A stretch of 64,000 nucleotides of DNA from Profundicola chukchiensis (lineage in GTDB: Bacteria > Bacteroidota > Bacteroidia > Flavobacteriales > Weeksellaceae). Position numbers and translations under genes: made by a program. Every line of letters starts with the position of its first letter. Within the stretch, counting starts at the first letter, position 1. This document shows positions 55,138 to 63,990 of this stretch, one piece after another. A model generated the notes under the pieces. That model worked only from the letters and a program-made list of their open reading frames with translations, searched no databases and was not told the origin of the DNA. The stretch lies in the NCBI RefSeq assembly GCF_029664245.1, contig NZ_JANAIE010000002.1, forward strand, positions 186,001 through 250,000, written 5' to 3'.

Positions 55138-56166
55138 ATGAAATATTCATTTAAAGACGACTACAGCGAAGGCTGTCATCCTCATATCCTCAAAAAACTC
55201 ATCGAAACCAATTTCGAGCAAACTGCCAACGCCAATTATGGTCAAGATGTTTTCACGAAAGAAGCCAAAGCTTTAATCCATAAAAAACTAAATCACCCCA
55301 AGGCCGAAATCCACTTAGTTTCTGGTGGAACCCAAGCTAATTTGGTGGTGATTTCGAGCTTACTAAAACCATATGAGGCGGTAATTTCTGCTGAATCCGG
55401 ACATATAGAAGTTCACGAAACTGGCGCTATAGAAGCTACAGGACATAAAGTATTAACTATTCCCACAAAAGATGGAAAATTAAGCCCGAACTTGATTCAA
55501 CCAACTTTAGATGCACATAAAGATGAGCATCAGGTTTTGCCAAGAATGGTCTATATCTCTAACGCGACAGAGTTAGGAACAATTTATTCTCAACAAGAAT
55601 TACATGAACTTTCTAGCTTTTGTAAAGAAAAAGATCTACTTCTCTTCATGGACGGAGCAAGATTAGGAACAGCGCTAACTTCCTCTTCCAACGACTTAGA
55701 CCTTGAATTAATTGCAAAATACATGGACGTATTTTATATCGGAGGAACCAAAAACGGTGCTTTATTAGGAGAAGCCATTGTGATTTGCAATCCAGAACTT
55801 CAAGCTAACTTTCGATTTGCTTTAAAACAAAAAGGTGCTTTATTAGCTAAAGGTAGATTGTTGGGAATTCAATTTTTAGAATTATTCACCGATGATTTAT
55901 TTTTTGAATTGGGTAAATACGCCAATCGTCAAGCTGAAGTTTTATCTAAAGCGATTGAAGACAAAGGCTTTGAGTTTTTAGCTCCCACCGAATCCAATCA
56001 AGTCTTTCCGATTTTACCCAAAACTTTGATTCAAAAGCTACAAGAGAAATACGAATTCCATATTTGGCAAGCTTACAACGAAACACATAACGTTATTCGC
56101 TTGGTTACCTCCTGGGCAACACCTTTAGATAAGGTACAAGAATTCATTAATGATTTAGAGGATTAA
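55138..56166 (+). CDS. Low-specificity L-threonine aldolase-like PLP enzyme
   Basis: Beta-eliminating-lyase/threonine-aldolase fold of 342 residues that would split threonine to glycine and acetaldehyde. FKDDYSEGCHP opens the protein, VSGGTQANL binds the cofactor phosphate, FMDGARLG holds the PLP aspartate and Lys205 in IGGTKNG is the Schiff-base lysine. I start at 55138; an ATG at 54958 gives 60 extra residues without family character inside the odd-composition spacer. The exact substrate cannot be fixed from sequence. Confidence 0.9.
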   Translation: MKYSFKDDYSEGCHPHILKKLIETNFEQTANANYGQDVFTKEAKALIHKKLNHPKAEIHLVSGGTQANLVVISSLLKPYEAVISAESGHIEVHETGAIEATGHKVLTIPTKDGKLSPNLIQPTLDAHKDEHQVLPRMVYISNATELGTIYSQQELHELSSFCKEKDLLLFMDGARLGTALTSSSNDLDLELIAKYMDVFYIGGTKNGALLGEAIVICNPELQANFRFALKQKGALLAKGRLLGIQFLELFTDDLFFELGKYANRQAEVLSKAIEDKGFEFLAPTESNQVFPILPKTLIQKLQEKYEFHIWQAYNETHNVIRLVTSWATPLDKVQEFINDLED

Positions 56167-56297
56167 TTTTTAAACTAATATTCATTTCATCGATTGAATC
56201 GCTTGAAATTAAAGTTAAATTCATACAAGCTAAGACTTCTATTCCTTGTTTTTAAAATTAAATTGTACATTTAATTTTTCTAAATAAAATCAACTTT

Positions 56298-57752
56298 ATG
56301 GCGACTAGTACAGTTTCAGCGAACCCAAGCAATAACTCAACCATTTGGGGACAGTTTTTTCCATTAGTTTCGGTATTCTTTTTCTGGGGATTCGTTGCAG
56401 CAAGTAATGATATTTTAATTCCAGTTTTCAGAAAGGAATTCGACCTAAGCAACACCCAAGGGCAGTTTGTAGCATTTGCTTTTTACATCGCCTACACCGT
56501 TGGTTCTTTAGCCTATATGGGATTATCGAAATTGAGAGGTAGAGATGTCATTAACTCATTAGGTTATAAAAACGCCTTAATCATTGGGCTCGTGGTCTCC
56601 GCTTTAGGAACTTTATTATTTATTCCAGCCGCCAATAATCGTTCGTTTGAGTTAATGTTATCTGGTTTATTTATTGTTGGTTTAGGTTTCTCTTTACAAC
56701 AAACCGTTGCTAATCCATTAGCTATTCTTATGGGACCTAGAAAAACAGGTTCTCAACGACTTACACTAGCCGGAGGAATCAACAACTTAGGTACGACTAT
56801 CGGTCCGTTGATTGTTAGTTTCGCCATTTTCGGGAGTGTACTTTCTGACAATACAGAAGCCAGCATTGAAAGTGTAAAGACGCCTTATTTAATACTTGGA
56901 GCAGCTTTCTTGGTAGTAGCCGTAGTTTTGAAATTCACCAAACTTCCAGACCAAGATACTACAGAAGAAATAGAAGAGGATAACGAAACCAATGACGGGA
57001 AGGAAAGATCATCGGCATTCAAATATCCACAATTGCTATTAGGTATGGTTGCCATCTTTGTCTATGTAGGTGTTGAGGTTTCTACAGCGAGTAACTTACC
57101 GGAATACATGGAAAAAGTGATGGGCTTCGAAACTAAAGACATTGCCCCTTATATATCATTGTATTGGGCGAGTTTAATGATTGGTCGTTGGTCTGGAGCG
57201 ATTGAGGCATTTAATCCAAAAAAAGACATGCTTCAATTTCTTAAGTTCCTTGCGCCTTATTTAGCGTTTGGAGTTTTCTTAGCCGTAAATGCGATTATGA
57301 AACATGACTTAACACCTTTCTACTACTATGCGGCCTTGATTGTGGTCTTGATTTTAGCCGATATGGCTAGTAAAGGAAACCCAGTTAGAATGTTACTTAT
57401 CTTCTCTTTGATGGGAATTTTATCCTTATTAATAGGAATATTCGGGACAGGCATGGTGAGTGTTTATGCGTTTACCAGCGTAGGGTTGTTCTGCAGTACG
57501 CTTTGGCCTTGTATTTTCACCATTGCGATTGCCGGTTTGGGTAAACACACCAACACAGGAAGTAGTTTATTGATTATGATGATTATGGGCGGGGCATTTA
57601 TTCCACTTACACAAGGTTTTGTAGCTGATTACATTAATATTAATTATAGCTATTTCGTAGGAGTTGCTTGTTTTGCCTATTTAGCTTTTTATGCCGTTCG
57701 CGGTGGACAAATTCTTAAAAAACAAGGAATTGATTATGATGAGTTAACCTAA
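56298..57752 (+). CDS. Sugar MFS transporter (FucP/GluP-like)
   Basis: Major-facilitator permease of 484 residues with twelve hydrophobic helices. It shows FFFWGFVAASNDILIPVF in helix 1, the mark of the fucose/glucose/galactose symporter group, then GLGFSLQQTVANPLAI and GGINNLGTTIGPL. A charged acidic loop (about 220-240) splits the two halves. It likely imports a hexose with protons, but which one is open. Monocistronic; the 131-base spacer upstream has only a one-mismatch -7-like TACATTTA. Confidence 0.92.
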   Translation: MATSTVSANPSNNSTIWGQFFPLVSVFFFWGFVAASNDILIPVFRKEFDLSNTQGQFVAFAFYIAYTVGSLAYMGLSKLRGRDVINSLGYKNALIIGLVVSALGTLLFIPAANNRSFELMLSGLFIVGLGFSLQQTVANPLAILMGPRKTGSQRLTLAGGINNLGTTIGPLIVSFAIFGSVLSDNTEASIESVKTPYLILGAAFLVVAVVLKFTKLPDQDTTEEIEEDNETNDGKERSSAFKYPQLLLGMVAIFVYVGVEVSTASNLPEYMEKVMGFETKDIAPYISLYWASLMIGRWSGAIEAFNPKKDMLQFLKFLAPYLAFGVFLAVNAIMKHDLTPFYYYAALIVVLILADMASKGNPVRMLLIFSLMGILSLLIGIFGTGMVSVYAFTSVGLFCSTLWPCIFTIAIAGLGKHTNTGSSLLIMMIMGGAFIPLTQGFVADYININYSYFVGVACFAYLAFYAVRGGQILKKQGIDYDELT

Positions 57753-57814
57753 GACGGTTGACTGTTCTCAGTTTTCTGTTCACAATTCACTGTTTGGAGT
57801 TCGTAAATGAACGA

Positions 57815-58059
57815 CTTTGCTCCTCTCGTGTCTAAATTTTCGATACATTTTTGTTGCACAAAAACACTCAAACTGACAAGAGGATTCATGTTTAAATTTA
57901 TTTTAAGCAATATTAAACTACTTAAACCATCCTTAGACAATCTTCATCACTCTTCCTTATAAGATTCCGAATCAAGTTCGGAATGACACTTCGGGCTAGA
58001 TTAGTTTAGCGTGTAAAGTGTAGGGTTTAGAGGTTTGTAGTGCTACAGCATGAGAATTA
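57815..58059. repeat. Tandem repeat copy A
   Basis: 245-base unit. Bases 57837-57888 are identical for 52 bases to copy B. By eye the two blocks I aligned agree at about 94 percent, most differences being transitions. It contains the palindrome TTTTTGT-TGC-ACAAAAA (57848-57864) and ATTCCGAA-TCAAG-TTCGGAAT (57964-57984). Confidence 0.9.
57964..57984. repeat. 8-bp inverted repeat of copy A (dispersed-palindrome type)
   Basis: ATTCCGAA, loop TCAAG, TTCGGAAT, perfect stem. The same element is at 58264-58284 in copy B. It is read as FRIKFGMT or IPNQVRND in translation, wording I remember from many spurious short ORFs. Confidence 0.8.
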
Positions 58060-58190
58060 TTTGTATTGAAATCTAAAAAATGTTTAACAACTTCGCTCCT
58101 CTCGTATCCAAGTTTTCGATACATTTTTGTTGCACAAAAACACTCAAACTGACAAGAGGATTCACGTTTAAATTTACTTTAAGTAATATT

Positions 58191-58234
58191 AAACTACATT
58201 TAAACCATCCTTAAACTACATTTAAACCATCCTT
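58191..58234. repeat. 22-base perfect tandem duplication inside copy B
   Basis: AAACTACATTTAAACCATCC plus TT occurs twice in a row (58191-58212, 58213-58234), followed by a degenerate third start. Copy A has a single shortened version. Confidence 0.88.
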
Positions 58235-58263
58235 AAACCACCTTTATCCCACTTATCTATGAG

Positions 58264-58284
58264 ATTCCGAATCAAGTTCGGAAT
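58264..58284. repeat. 8-bp inverted repeat of copy B
   Basis: Identical to the element at 57964-57984. Confidence 0.8.
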
Positions 58285-58479
58285 GACGCTTCGAGCTAGA
58301 TTAGTTTAGGGGGTAAGGTGTAGGGTTTAGAGGTTTGTTGTGCTACAGCATGAGAATTAATTCAAAATTTAGAATTTAAAATCCATCATTCACTATTCCA
58401 ATCCTTCTTTTAAGTTTCTTTAACAAACTGTCAATGACTATTTACCAATCACTAAGTAGTAAATTTCCATAAAAGTCCT

Positions 58480-58487
58480 TACCTTTG
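58480..58487 (+). promoter_or_regulatory. -7 box of tig-clpP
   Basis: TACCTTTG, an exact TAnnTTTG match, 19 bases before the tig ATG. Confidence 0.55.
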
Positions 58488-58506
58488 CCAACCTAAATTA
58501 CAATAG

Positions 58507-59859
58507 ATGAATTTTACACAATCTCAGATAGATGATTTGAATGCCGTACTTACGGTTACTGTTGAAAAAGCAGATTATGCAGATAAAGTTGCAGCTGACT
58601 TAAAGAATTACCGCAAAAATGCTAACGTTCCTGGTTTCAGAAAGGGTCAGGTTCCTATGAGCATGATTAAAAAGCAATATGAAATGCCTTTGATTTACGA
58701 AGAGGTAAATAAATTATTGCAATCAGGAGTAGAAGATTATTTGAGAGAAAATAAAATCGACATTTTAGGTCAGCCTCTTCCAAAAGCTGATGAGAACTTT
58801 AGCTGGGAAGCAGATGAATTAAACTTTAGTTTCGACTTAGGTTTAGCTCCAAAATTTGAGGTTGATTTAGAAAAAGTTGAAATTCCTTACCACAAAATCG
58901 AAGTTAGCGAAGAAGACGTTGATAAATACGTTGATAATTTTGCTTTAAGATATGGTAAAATGTCTGCCGCTGACGAAGTGAAAGAAGGTGCTGTTTTAAA
59001 AGGTGTTTTCCACGAAGTTGGTGAAGACGGAGAAGTAGCAGAAGGTGGAGAACACTACCACTCTACTTTACGTTTCGATGATTTGAAAGCTAAAGATGCT
59101 TTTGAAGGTAAGAAAGTAGAAGATAAAATTACAGTTGCTTCTAAGGATTTATACGAAGACGAGAATTTATTAGCTGAAACACTTGGTTTAGAAGAAGCAG
59201 GTGATTTCGATAAGACTTTACAATTCAAAATCAATGAAATCGTAAATCAAGAGAAAGCAGCTATCGACCAAGATCTTTTTGATAAAGTATATGGTGAAGG
59301 CGAAGTTGATTCAGAAGAAGCTTTCCGTGCGAAAGTGAAAGAAGAGGCTGAGAAAATGTATGAAGGCGAAGCGGATAGAGTAATGTTAAGTGCAGTTTTA
59401 ATGGACTTAGTAGAAAATTCTAGCTTTGACTTACCAGATGAGTTCTTGAAAAAATGGTTAAAATTCAACTCAGAGCAGCCTAAAACAGACGAAGAAGTAG
59501 AGAAAATCTACAACGAAGCTAAAAAAGGAATGCGTTACCAATTAATCGAAGGTAAGATTGCTGATAAATTTGAAATCGAGGTTAAACAAGATGATATCTT
59601 AGACCAAGCGGTTAAAATGATTAAGCAACAAATGCAGATGTATGGTATCAGCAACCCAGAAATGGACGATAACCAATTGAAGCAAATCGCTATGAGCAGC
59701 TTACAAAACGAAAACGAATACAAGCGTTTAGCTGATCAAGTTTTTGCTGAGAAAATGTTGGCTGTTGTTAAGGACAAAGTAAAATTAGTTGAGAAAACAG
59801 TTAGTTTTGATGAGTTTGTAGAAGAAGTTAAGAAACAAAACGAAAAAGCAGAAGCATAA
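58507..59859 (+). CDS. tig: Trigger factor
   Basis: Ribosome-associated chaperone of 450 residues. The N-terminal ribosome-binding signature is GFRKGQVPMSMI (about 37-48). The middle FKBP-like region (about 155-235) is divergent, as in other Bacteroidota, and may lack isomerase activity. The long acidic and helical C-terminal domain completes the chaperone. It shares one base with clpP (TAATG), so folding and degradation factors are translated together, with clpX downstream. Confidence 0.95.
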   Translation: MNFTQSQIDDLNAVLTVTVEKADYADKVAADLKNYRKNANVPGFRKGQVPMSMIKKQYEMPLIYEEVNKLLQSGVEDYLRENKIDILGQPLPKADENFSWEADELNFSFDLGLAPKFEVDLEKVEIPYHKIEVSEEDVDKYVDNFALRYGKMSAADEVKEGAVLKGVFHEVGEDGEVAEGGEHYHSTLRFDDLKAKDAFEGKKVEDKITVASKDLYEDENLLAETLGLEEAGDFDKTLQFKINEIVNQEKAAIDQDLFDKVYGEGEVDSEEAFRAKVKEEAEKMYEGEADRVMLSAVLMDLVENSSFDLPDEFLKKWLKFNSEQPKTDEEVEKIYNEAKKGMRYQLIEGKIADKFEIEVKQDDILDQAVKMIKQQMQMYGISNPEMDDNQLKQIAMSSLQNENEYKRLADQVFAEKMLAVVKDKVKLVEKTVSFDEFVEEVKKQNEKAEA

Positions 59860-60530
59860 TGGATTACGGAAAAGAGTTCGAAAAGTTTGCAGTTAAAGAT
59901 CAAAATATTAGCGGTCAAACTTTACACGATTTCATAAAAAACGTTACGCCTTATATTATAGAGGAACGTAAGATGAATGTGGCTCAAATGGATGTATTCT
60001 CTCGTCTGATGATGGATAGAATTATCTTTTTGGGAACAGGAATCGACGACCAAGTAGCTAATATTGTTACCGCTCAGTTGCTTTTCTTAGAGTCTGTAGA
60101 CGCTAGCAAGGATATTCAGATTTACATCAACTCTCCAGGAGGAAGTGTTTATGCTGGATTGGGAATCTATGACACGATGCAAATCGTTAAGCCAGATGTA
60201 GCAACTATCTGTACGGGTATGGCAGCTTCTATGGGTGCTGTATTATTAGTAGCAGGTGAGAAAGGGAAACGTTCGGCACTTAAACATTCGCGTGTAATGA
60301 TTCACCAACCATCGGGTGGCGCTAGAGGTGTTGCATCTGATATGGAGATCAACTTACGCGAGATGTTGAAATTAAAAGACGAATTATATAAGATTATTGC
60401 AGAGCATTCAGGAATGCCTTATGATTGGGTAGAGAAAAGCTCTGACCGTGATTATTGGATGACTTCTTCTGAAGCTAAAGAAAACGGAATGATCGATGAG
60501 GTTTTATTAAACTCTAAAGACAGAGCTTAA
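59859..60530 (+). CDS. clpP: ATP-dependent Clp protease proteolytic subunit
   Basis: Serine peptidase forming the 14-subunit chamber that works with ClpX. Ser124 (GMAASMGAVLL) and His149 (VMIHQPSGG) are the catalytic residues, with the aspartate in SSDRDYWM. 223 residues include a longer N-terminal extension than the E. coli mature form (about 193). It overlaps tig by one base and is followed by a terminator, after which clpX has its own promoter. Confidence 0.97.
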   Translation: MDYGKEFEKFAVKDQNISGQTLHDFIKNVTPYIIEERKMNVAQMDVFSRLMMDRIIFLGTGIDDQVANIVTAQLLFLESVDASKDIQIYINSPGGSVYAGLGIYDTMQIVKPDVATICTGMAASMGAVLLVAGEKGKRSALKHSRVMIHQPSGGARGVASDMEINLREMLKLKDELYKIIAEHSGMPYDWVEKSSDRDYWMTSSEAKENGMIDEVLLNSKDRA

Positions 60531-60550
60531 TAGATTTCAAATAATAAATC

Positions 60551-60594
60551 AACAGCCTTTTGTTTGTGATTCACTTTCAAAAGGCTGTTTTTTT
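60551..60594 (+). terminator. Terminator of tig-clpP
   Basis: AACAGCCTTTTG (60551-60562) and CAAAAGGCTGTT (60578-60589) form a perfect 12-bp stem, followed by T to 60594. Confidence 0.92.
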
Positions 60595-60671
60595 ATGCTT
60601 AAAATTTAAAACCAAATTCTAACTCACAAGCTTGGTACGTGCATTGCACTTAAACTTCCTATAAAAAGTTG

Positions 60672-60679
60672 TAATTTTG
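60672..60679 (+). promoter_or_regulatory. -7 box of clpX
   Basis: TAATTTTG, an exact TAnnTTTG match, leaving a 67-base leader before the clpX ATG. Confidence 0.45.
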
Positions 60680-60746
60680 CATTCTTATTTCTTCATAGAA
60701 CTGAAGAGTGAATAATTTGACTACGCTTATAAAATTGAAATAATAA

Positions 60747-61973
60747 ATGGCTAAAGAGAAAAAAACATGTTCTTTTTGTGGAAGAACCGAAGAGGAATCT
60801 GCATTATTAATTGCTGGACTACACGGACATATTTGTAATACCTGTGTGAGTCAGGCATATGATATCGTAGTACAAGAAGGAGCATTTTCTGATAAAAAAC
60901 CAAAAAATCTAGAATTAGATCTTAAAAATCCTAAGGAGATTAAATCTTTCTTAGATGAATATGTGATTGGACAAGATGCAGCTAAGAAAGTTCTTTCTGT
61001 TGCAGTATATAATCACTATAAAAGAATCCTACAATCGATTAGTGACGACGAAGTTGAAATCGAAAAGTCGAATGTATTGATGGTGGGAGAAACAGGTACG
61101 GGTAAGACCTTATTAGCAAAAACTATTGCTAAAAAACTTAATGTTCCCTTTACCATTGTAGATGCTACCGTATTAACCGAGGCAGGTTATGTAGGAGAAG
61201 ATGTAGAAAGTATCTTGAGTAGACTTTTGCAAGCAGCAGATTATGATGTAGCCAAGGCTGAGCGAGGTATTGTATTTATTGATGAAATTGATAAAGTTGC
61301 ACGTAAAGGTGACAATCCATCGATTACTAGAGATGTTTCTGGTGAGGGTGTGCAACAAGCATTATTAAAAATCTTAGAAGGTTCGGTGGTGAATGTTCCA
61401 CCACAAGGAGGAAGAAAACATCCAGATCAAAAATATATTCAGGTAGATACTAAGAATATTTTATTTATTGCCGGTGGAGCATTTGCAGGCATTGAAAAAG
61501 ATATCGCCAAGAGATTAAATACCAATGCGATTGGATTTAAAGGCGAAACGGCCCAAAAGTTCGACGACAAAGGTATGTTGCAGTATATCAATGCACAAGA
61601 TTTAAGAAGTTTTGGTCTTATCCCAGAGTTGCTAGGTAGATTACCTTTGGTTTCTCACCTAGATCCATTAGACGCAACGACTTTGAGAAGTATTTTAACC
61701 GAGCCAAAGAATGCTATCATCAAGCAATTCAAGAAACTTTTTGCTTTAGACAATGTCGATTTAGAGATTACCGACGAAGCATTAGATTATTTTGTAGAAA
61801 AAACTATGGAATTATCTTTAGGGGCAAGAGGATTGCGTGCGCTAACCGAGAAGGTTTTTACAGATTTAATGTTTGATATTGACGAAATGGATGCGGAATA
61901 TGTTTTAACGAAAGACAAAGCTGAAGAAATTCTAAGCCAGAAGTACTTATTAGAAATCAGACGAGCTTCTTAA
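60747..61973 (+). CDS. clpX: ATP-dependent Clp protease ATP-binding subunit ClpX
   Basis: AAA+ unfoldase that feeds substrates to ClpP. An N-terminal C4 zinc-binding domain (CSFCGR and CNTC) is followed by Walker A GETGTGKT, Walker B VFIDEIDK, sensor 2 GARGLR and the IGF-type ClpP-binding region. 408 residues is normal. It lies 216 bases after clpP with its own promoter and terminator, a split arrangement that allows separate control of the two subunits. Confidence 0.98.
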   Translation: MAKEKKTCSFCGRTEEESALLIAGLHGHICNTCVSQAYDIVVQEGAFSDKKPKNLELDLKNPKEIKSFLDEYVIGQDAAKKVLSVAVYNHYKRILQSISDDEVEIEKSNVLMVGETGTGKTLLAKTIAKKLNVPFTIVDATVLTEAGYVGEDVESILSRLLQAADYDVAKAERGIVFIDEIDKVARKGDNPSITRDVSGEGVQQALLKILEGSVVNVPPQGGRKHPDQKYIQVDTKNILFIAGGAFAGIEKDIAKRLNTNAIGFKGETAQKFDDKGMLQYINAQDLRSFGLIPELLGRLPLVSHLDPLDATTLRSILTEPKNAIIKQFKKLFALDNVDLEITDEALDYFVEKTMELSLGARGLRALTEKVFTDLMFDIDEMDAEYVLTKDKAEEILSQKYLLEIRRAS

Positions 61974-62005
61974 TATTATCGACTTAACTCCTTGAGTTTT
62001 ATAAT

Positions 62006-62041
62006 AAAAATAGTGGATTTAATTATAAATTCACTATTTTT
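62006..62041 (+). terminator. Terminator of clpX, overlapping the next promoter
   Basis: AAAAATAGTGGATTTA and TAAATTCACTATTTTT pair over 16 positions with one G-T, loop ATTA, with the T-run inside the descending arm. The right arm also contains the -7 box of the next gene. Confidence 0.7.
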
Positions 62042-62042
62042 G
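62035..62042 (+). promoter_or_regulatory. -7 box of the type IX secreted protein gene
   Basis: TATTTTTG, an exact TAnnTTTG match, 55 bases before the ATG, lying within the right arm of the clpX terminator. Confidence 0.45.
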
Positions 62043-62097
62043 TAGCATAAAGTTTAGTGTAAAAAACAACGTTAAGTTTAACTTAAAACTAATTGGT

Positions 62098-63990
62098 ATG
62101 AAAAAAAATTTATTAATCGCCGCTATGGTGTTACCTCTTTTATCGGTATCAGCACAGTGGACACAGACCGGTGGAACCGTTTCGGTGAAACCTAACACGC
62201 TTCACTACATGAGTGGATCGTATGAAGTTAAAAATGGTGGAAAGGCCATCAACGAAGGAAATGTTAATGTTAGAGGTAGCTTTACTATTGACAATATAAC
62301 TGAGCCGACTACGGAATTCAGAAATAAATATAATGGTGGAACTCAATATGGGCAATTAATCATTAATGAATCAAGCACAGCAACCGGTAAAATTGTAGGT
62401 GAGTTTCTAAATACAGCCCACACACAATTTTTCAACCAACCACTTGCAATTCCATATACGGATATGACCGCTCAAGAGATAGCTGAGCAATCAAACATTC
62501 AAAACCCAATTGAGGCTAATCACCCTCGTAACGGAATATTTGATCCTAATAGATGGAAAAACTCTGTTTACACATGGCTAAATGAAGACTACGCATTAGC
62601 AGATATGAGTTTAGCAGATAAAATTGAACCAAATTCTATCGATAAATATTTTCCTACTAATTACTATAGTATTAATTTAGGATTTGAGGAATTAACTTCT
62701 CAGTTAGCTGAATATAAAGGTACTCCAGCGAATATGGTGCATGATACTTGGTTGGATCCAGTAAATATTAATCCTGGTAGTGAAGCTCAAGTTAACAACT
62801 ATTCTAAAAACATGTTTGGTGAAATGTTAGGTACTTATTTAAAAGATGCCTTTACAGCTATGCCGGATCATAGCGCTTGGTCAACGCCAGGAAGATATAA
62901 CAGTCCAGATGGTTATGGTGATAACGTATATTACTTTGGAAACCCTTACACCTCAAATATTCGACTAGATAGTTTATTAGGTCACACGGGTATGATTGGT
63001 GTAACTCAATTTCAACAAAATAATTTTGATCCAAATGTAGATCAAGGAAATAGTAATATTGGACCTCTTATTCTTCCGTTGATTGCTACCTACAATGGTG
63101 GAGAGTGGCAAGGAGACCTAGAAGCATTAGAGGTTAGACCTTACCATACTTTCGCCTTTAAACAGGATCCGCATATGCAAATTATTAATTTTGGGGATAG
63201 GGAGAAGACATTTGGAGTTGATGTTGATGCTCCTCATTATAATACGGCTAGAAATCAATCTAGTACATCTTATCAAGTTAAATTAGAGTTGCTTAAAAAT
63301 GATAACACTGTAGGTCGTACTTATGTTGTTGCATCTTCTAATTATGAAGCTGCTGCACAAGCAGGAAATGAAGCTTATTTAGAAATTCACAATTCTGACT
63401 TCGATCAAATTTATACATTGCAAGAAAATGCAGATGGTACAGTTAATCAAGAGTTAATGAATTCTAAAGTTTACATTAATGGTATTAATGCTGAAACCTA
63501 TACGGCTAAGCCAGTTATGCTTGCTAATCAAGTAGCAAACCCAGGCCAATTCACTATTAAAGCTAATTTATCAAACAACGTATTAAACAGTGGTAATGAA
63601 TTCTATTTTGAAGATGCTCAAGAAGGATTCATCCAGAATATTACAGAAGATTTTGAATACACATTCACAGCTAATGAAACAACTACGGATAGATTTAGAA
63701 TCTACTGGAATGGTACTCCAGAAGTATTAAATGTTTCGGAAGTAGAAAGTGTTGCTAAAACATTGGTTTACAAAAACGTTGATGATACATTTAAAGTTAG
63801 ATTTGCAGAAAATTGGAACAAAGCTGATATCTTTGTATATAATGTAATGGGACAATTAGTACATTCAGCAAAATCTGTGGATGCATCAATTGACTATACT
63901 TTACCATTGAAAGGTCATACTTCAGCTTATATTGTTAAAGCAGTAAGTGATAAAGGTGAAGTGGCTACGCAAAAAATTATCAAGAAATAA
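62098..63990 (+). CDS. Type IX secretion system cargo protein with C-terminal sorting domain
   Basis: 630-residue exported protein. A Sec signal peptide (cut after SVSAQ) leads into a large region without a family I recognise, containing GNPYTSNIRLDSLLG (near 280) and many Asn/Gly-rich strands. The last 80 residues form a type A sorting domain: VYNVMGQLVHS, then the DYTLPL strand, AYIVKAVSD and the terminal KIIKK. That tail directs passage through the type IX system and attachment or release at the cell surface. It is intact, ending 10 bases before the window edge. No protease or adhesin motif is seen. Confidence 0.9.
   Translation: MKKNLLIAAMVLPLLSVSAQWTQTGGTVSVKPNTLHYMSGSYEVKNGGKAINEGNVNVRGSFTIDNITEPTTEFRNKYNGGTQYGQLIINESSTATGKIVGEFLNTAHTQFFNQPLAIPYTDMTAQEIAEQSNIQNPIEANHPRNGIFDPNRWKNSVYTWLNEDYALADMSLADKIEPNSIDKYFPTNYYSINLGFEELTSQLAEYKGTPANMVHDTWLDPVNINPGSEAQVNNYSKNMFGEMLGTYLKDAFTAMPDHSAWSTPGRYNSPDGYGDNVYYFGNPYTSNIRLDSLLGHTGMIGVTQFQQNNFDPNVDQGNSNIGPLILPLIATYNGGEWQGDLEALEVRPYHTFAFKQDPHMQIINFGDREKTFGVDVDAPHYNTARNQSSTSYQVKLELLKNDNTVGRTYVVASSNYEAAAQAGNEAYLEIHNSDFDQIYTLQENADGTVNQELMNSKVYINGINAETYTAKPVMLANQVANPGQFTIKANLSNNVLNSGNEFYFEDAQEGFIQNITEDFEYTFTANETTTDRFRIYWNGTPEVLNVSEVESVAKTLVYKNVDDTFKVRFAENWNKADIFVYNVMGQLVHSAKSVDASIDYTLPLKGHTSAYIVKAVSDKGEVATQKIIKK

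Larger units (their letters stand above)
58091..58359. repeat. Tandem repeat copy B
   Basis: 269-base unit, longer than copy A mainly because of an internal 22-base duplication (58191-58234). It carries the same palindromes at 58124-58140 and 58264-58284. The copies are separated by 31 bases. Confidence 0.9.
57753..58506. other. 754-base intergenic region with two tandem repeat copies
   Basis: It holds two imperfect direct copies of a roughly 250-base unit (57815-58059 and 58091-58359), short palindromes in each copy, and the tig promoter at its right end. No gene is called here, but both copies keep a common 35-codon frame on the minus strand. Confidence 0.85.

Noticed and set aside
57749-57940. 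63-residue minus-strand reading frame across repeat copy A as a stand-alone gene
   Set aside because: Its ends lie outside the conserved block and differ from copy B, so I report the conserved 35-codon block as a finding and do not call a gene.
57753-58506. CRISPR array
   Set aside because: Only two long, imperfect units with no short regular spacers and no cas genes.
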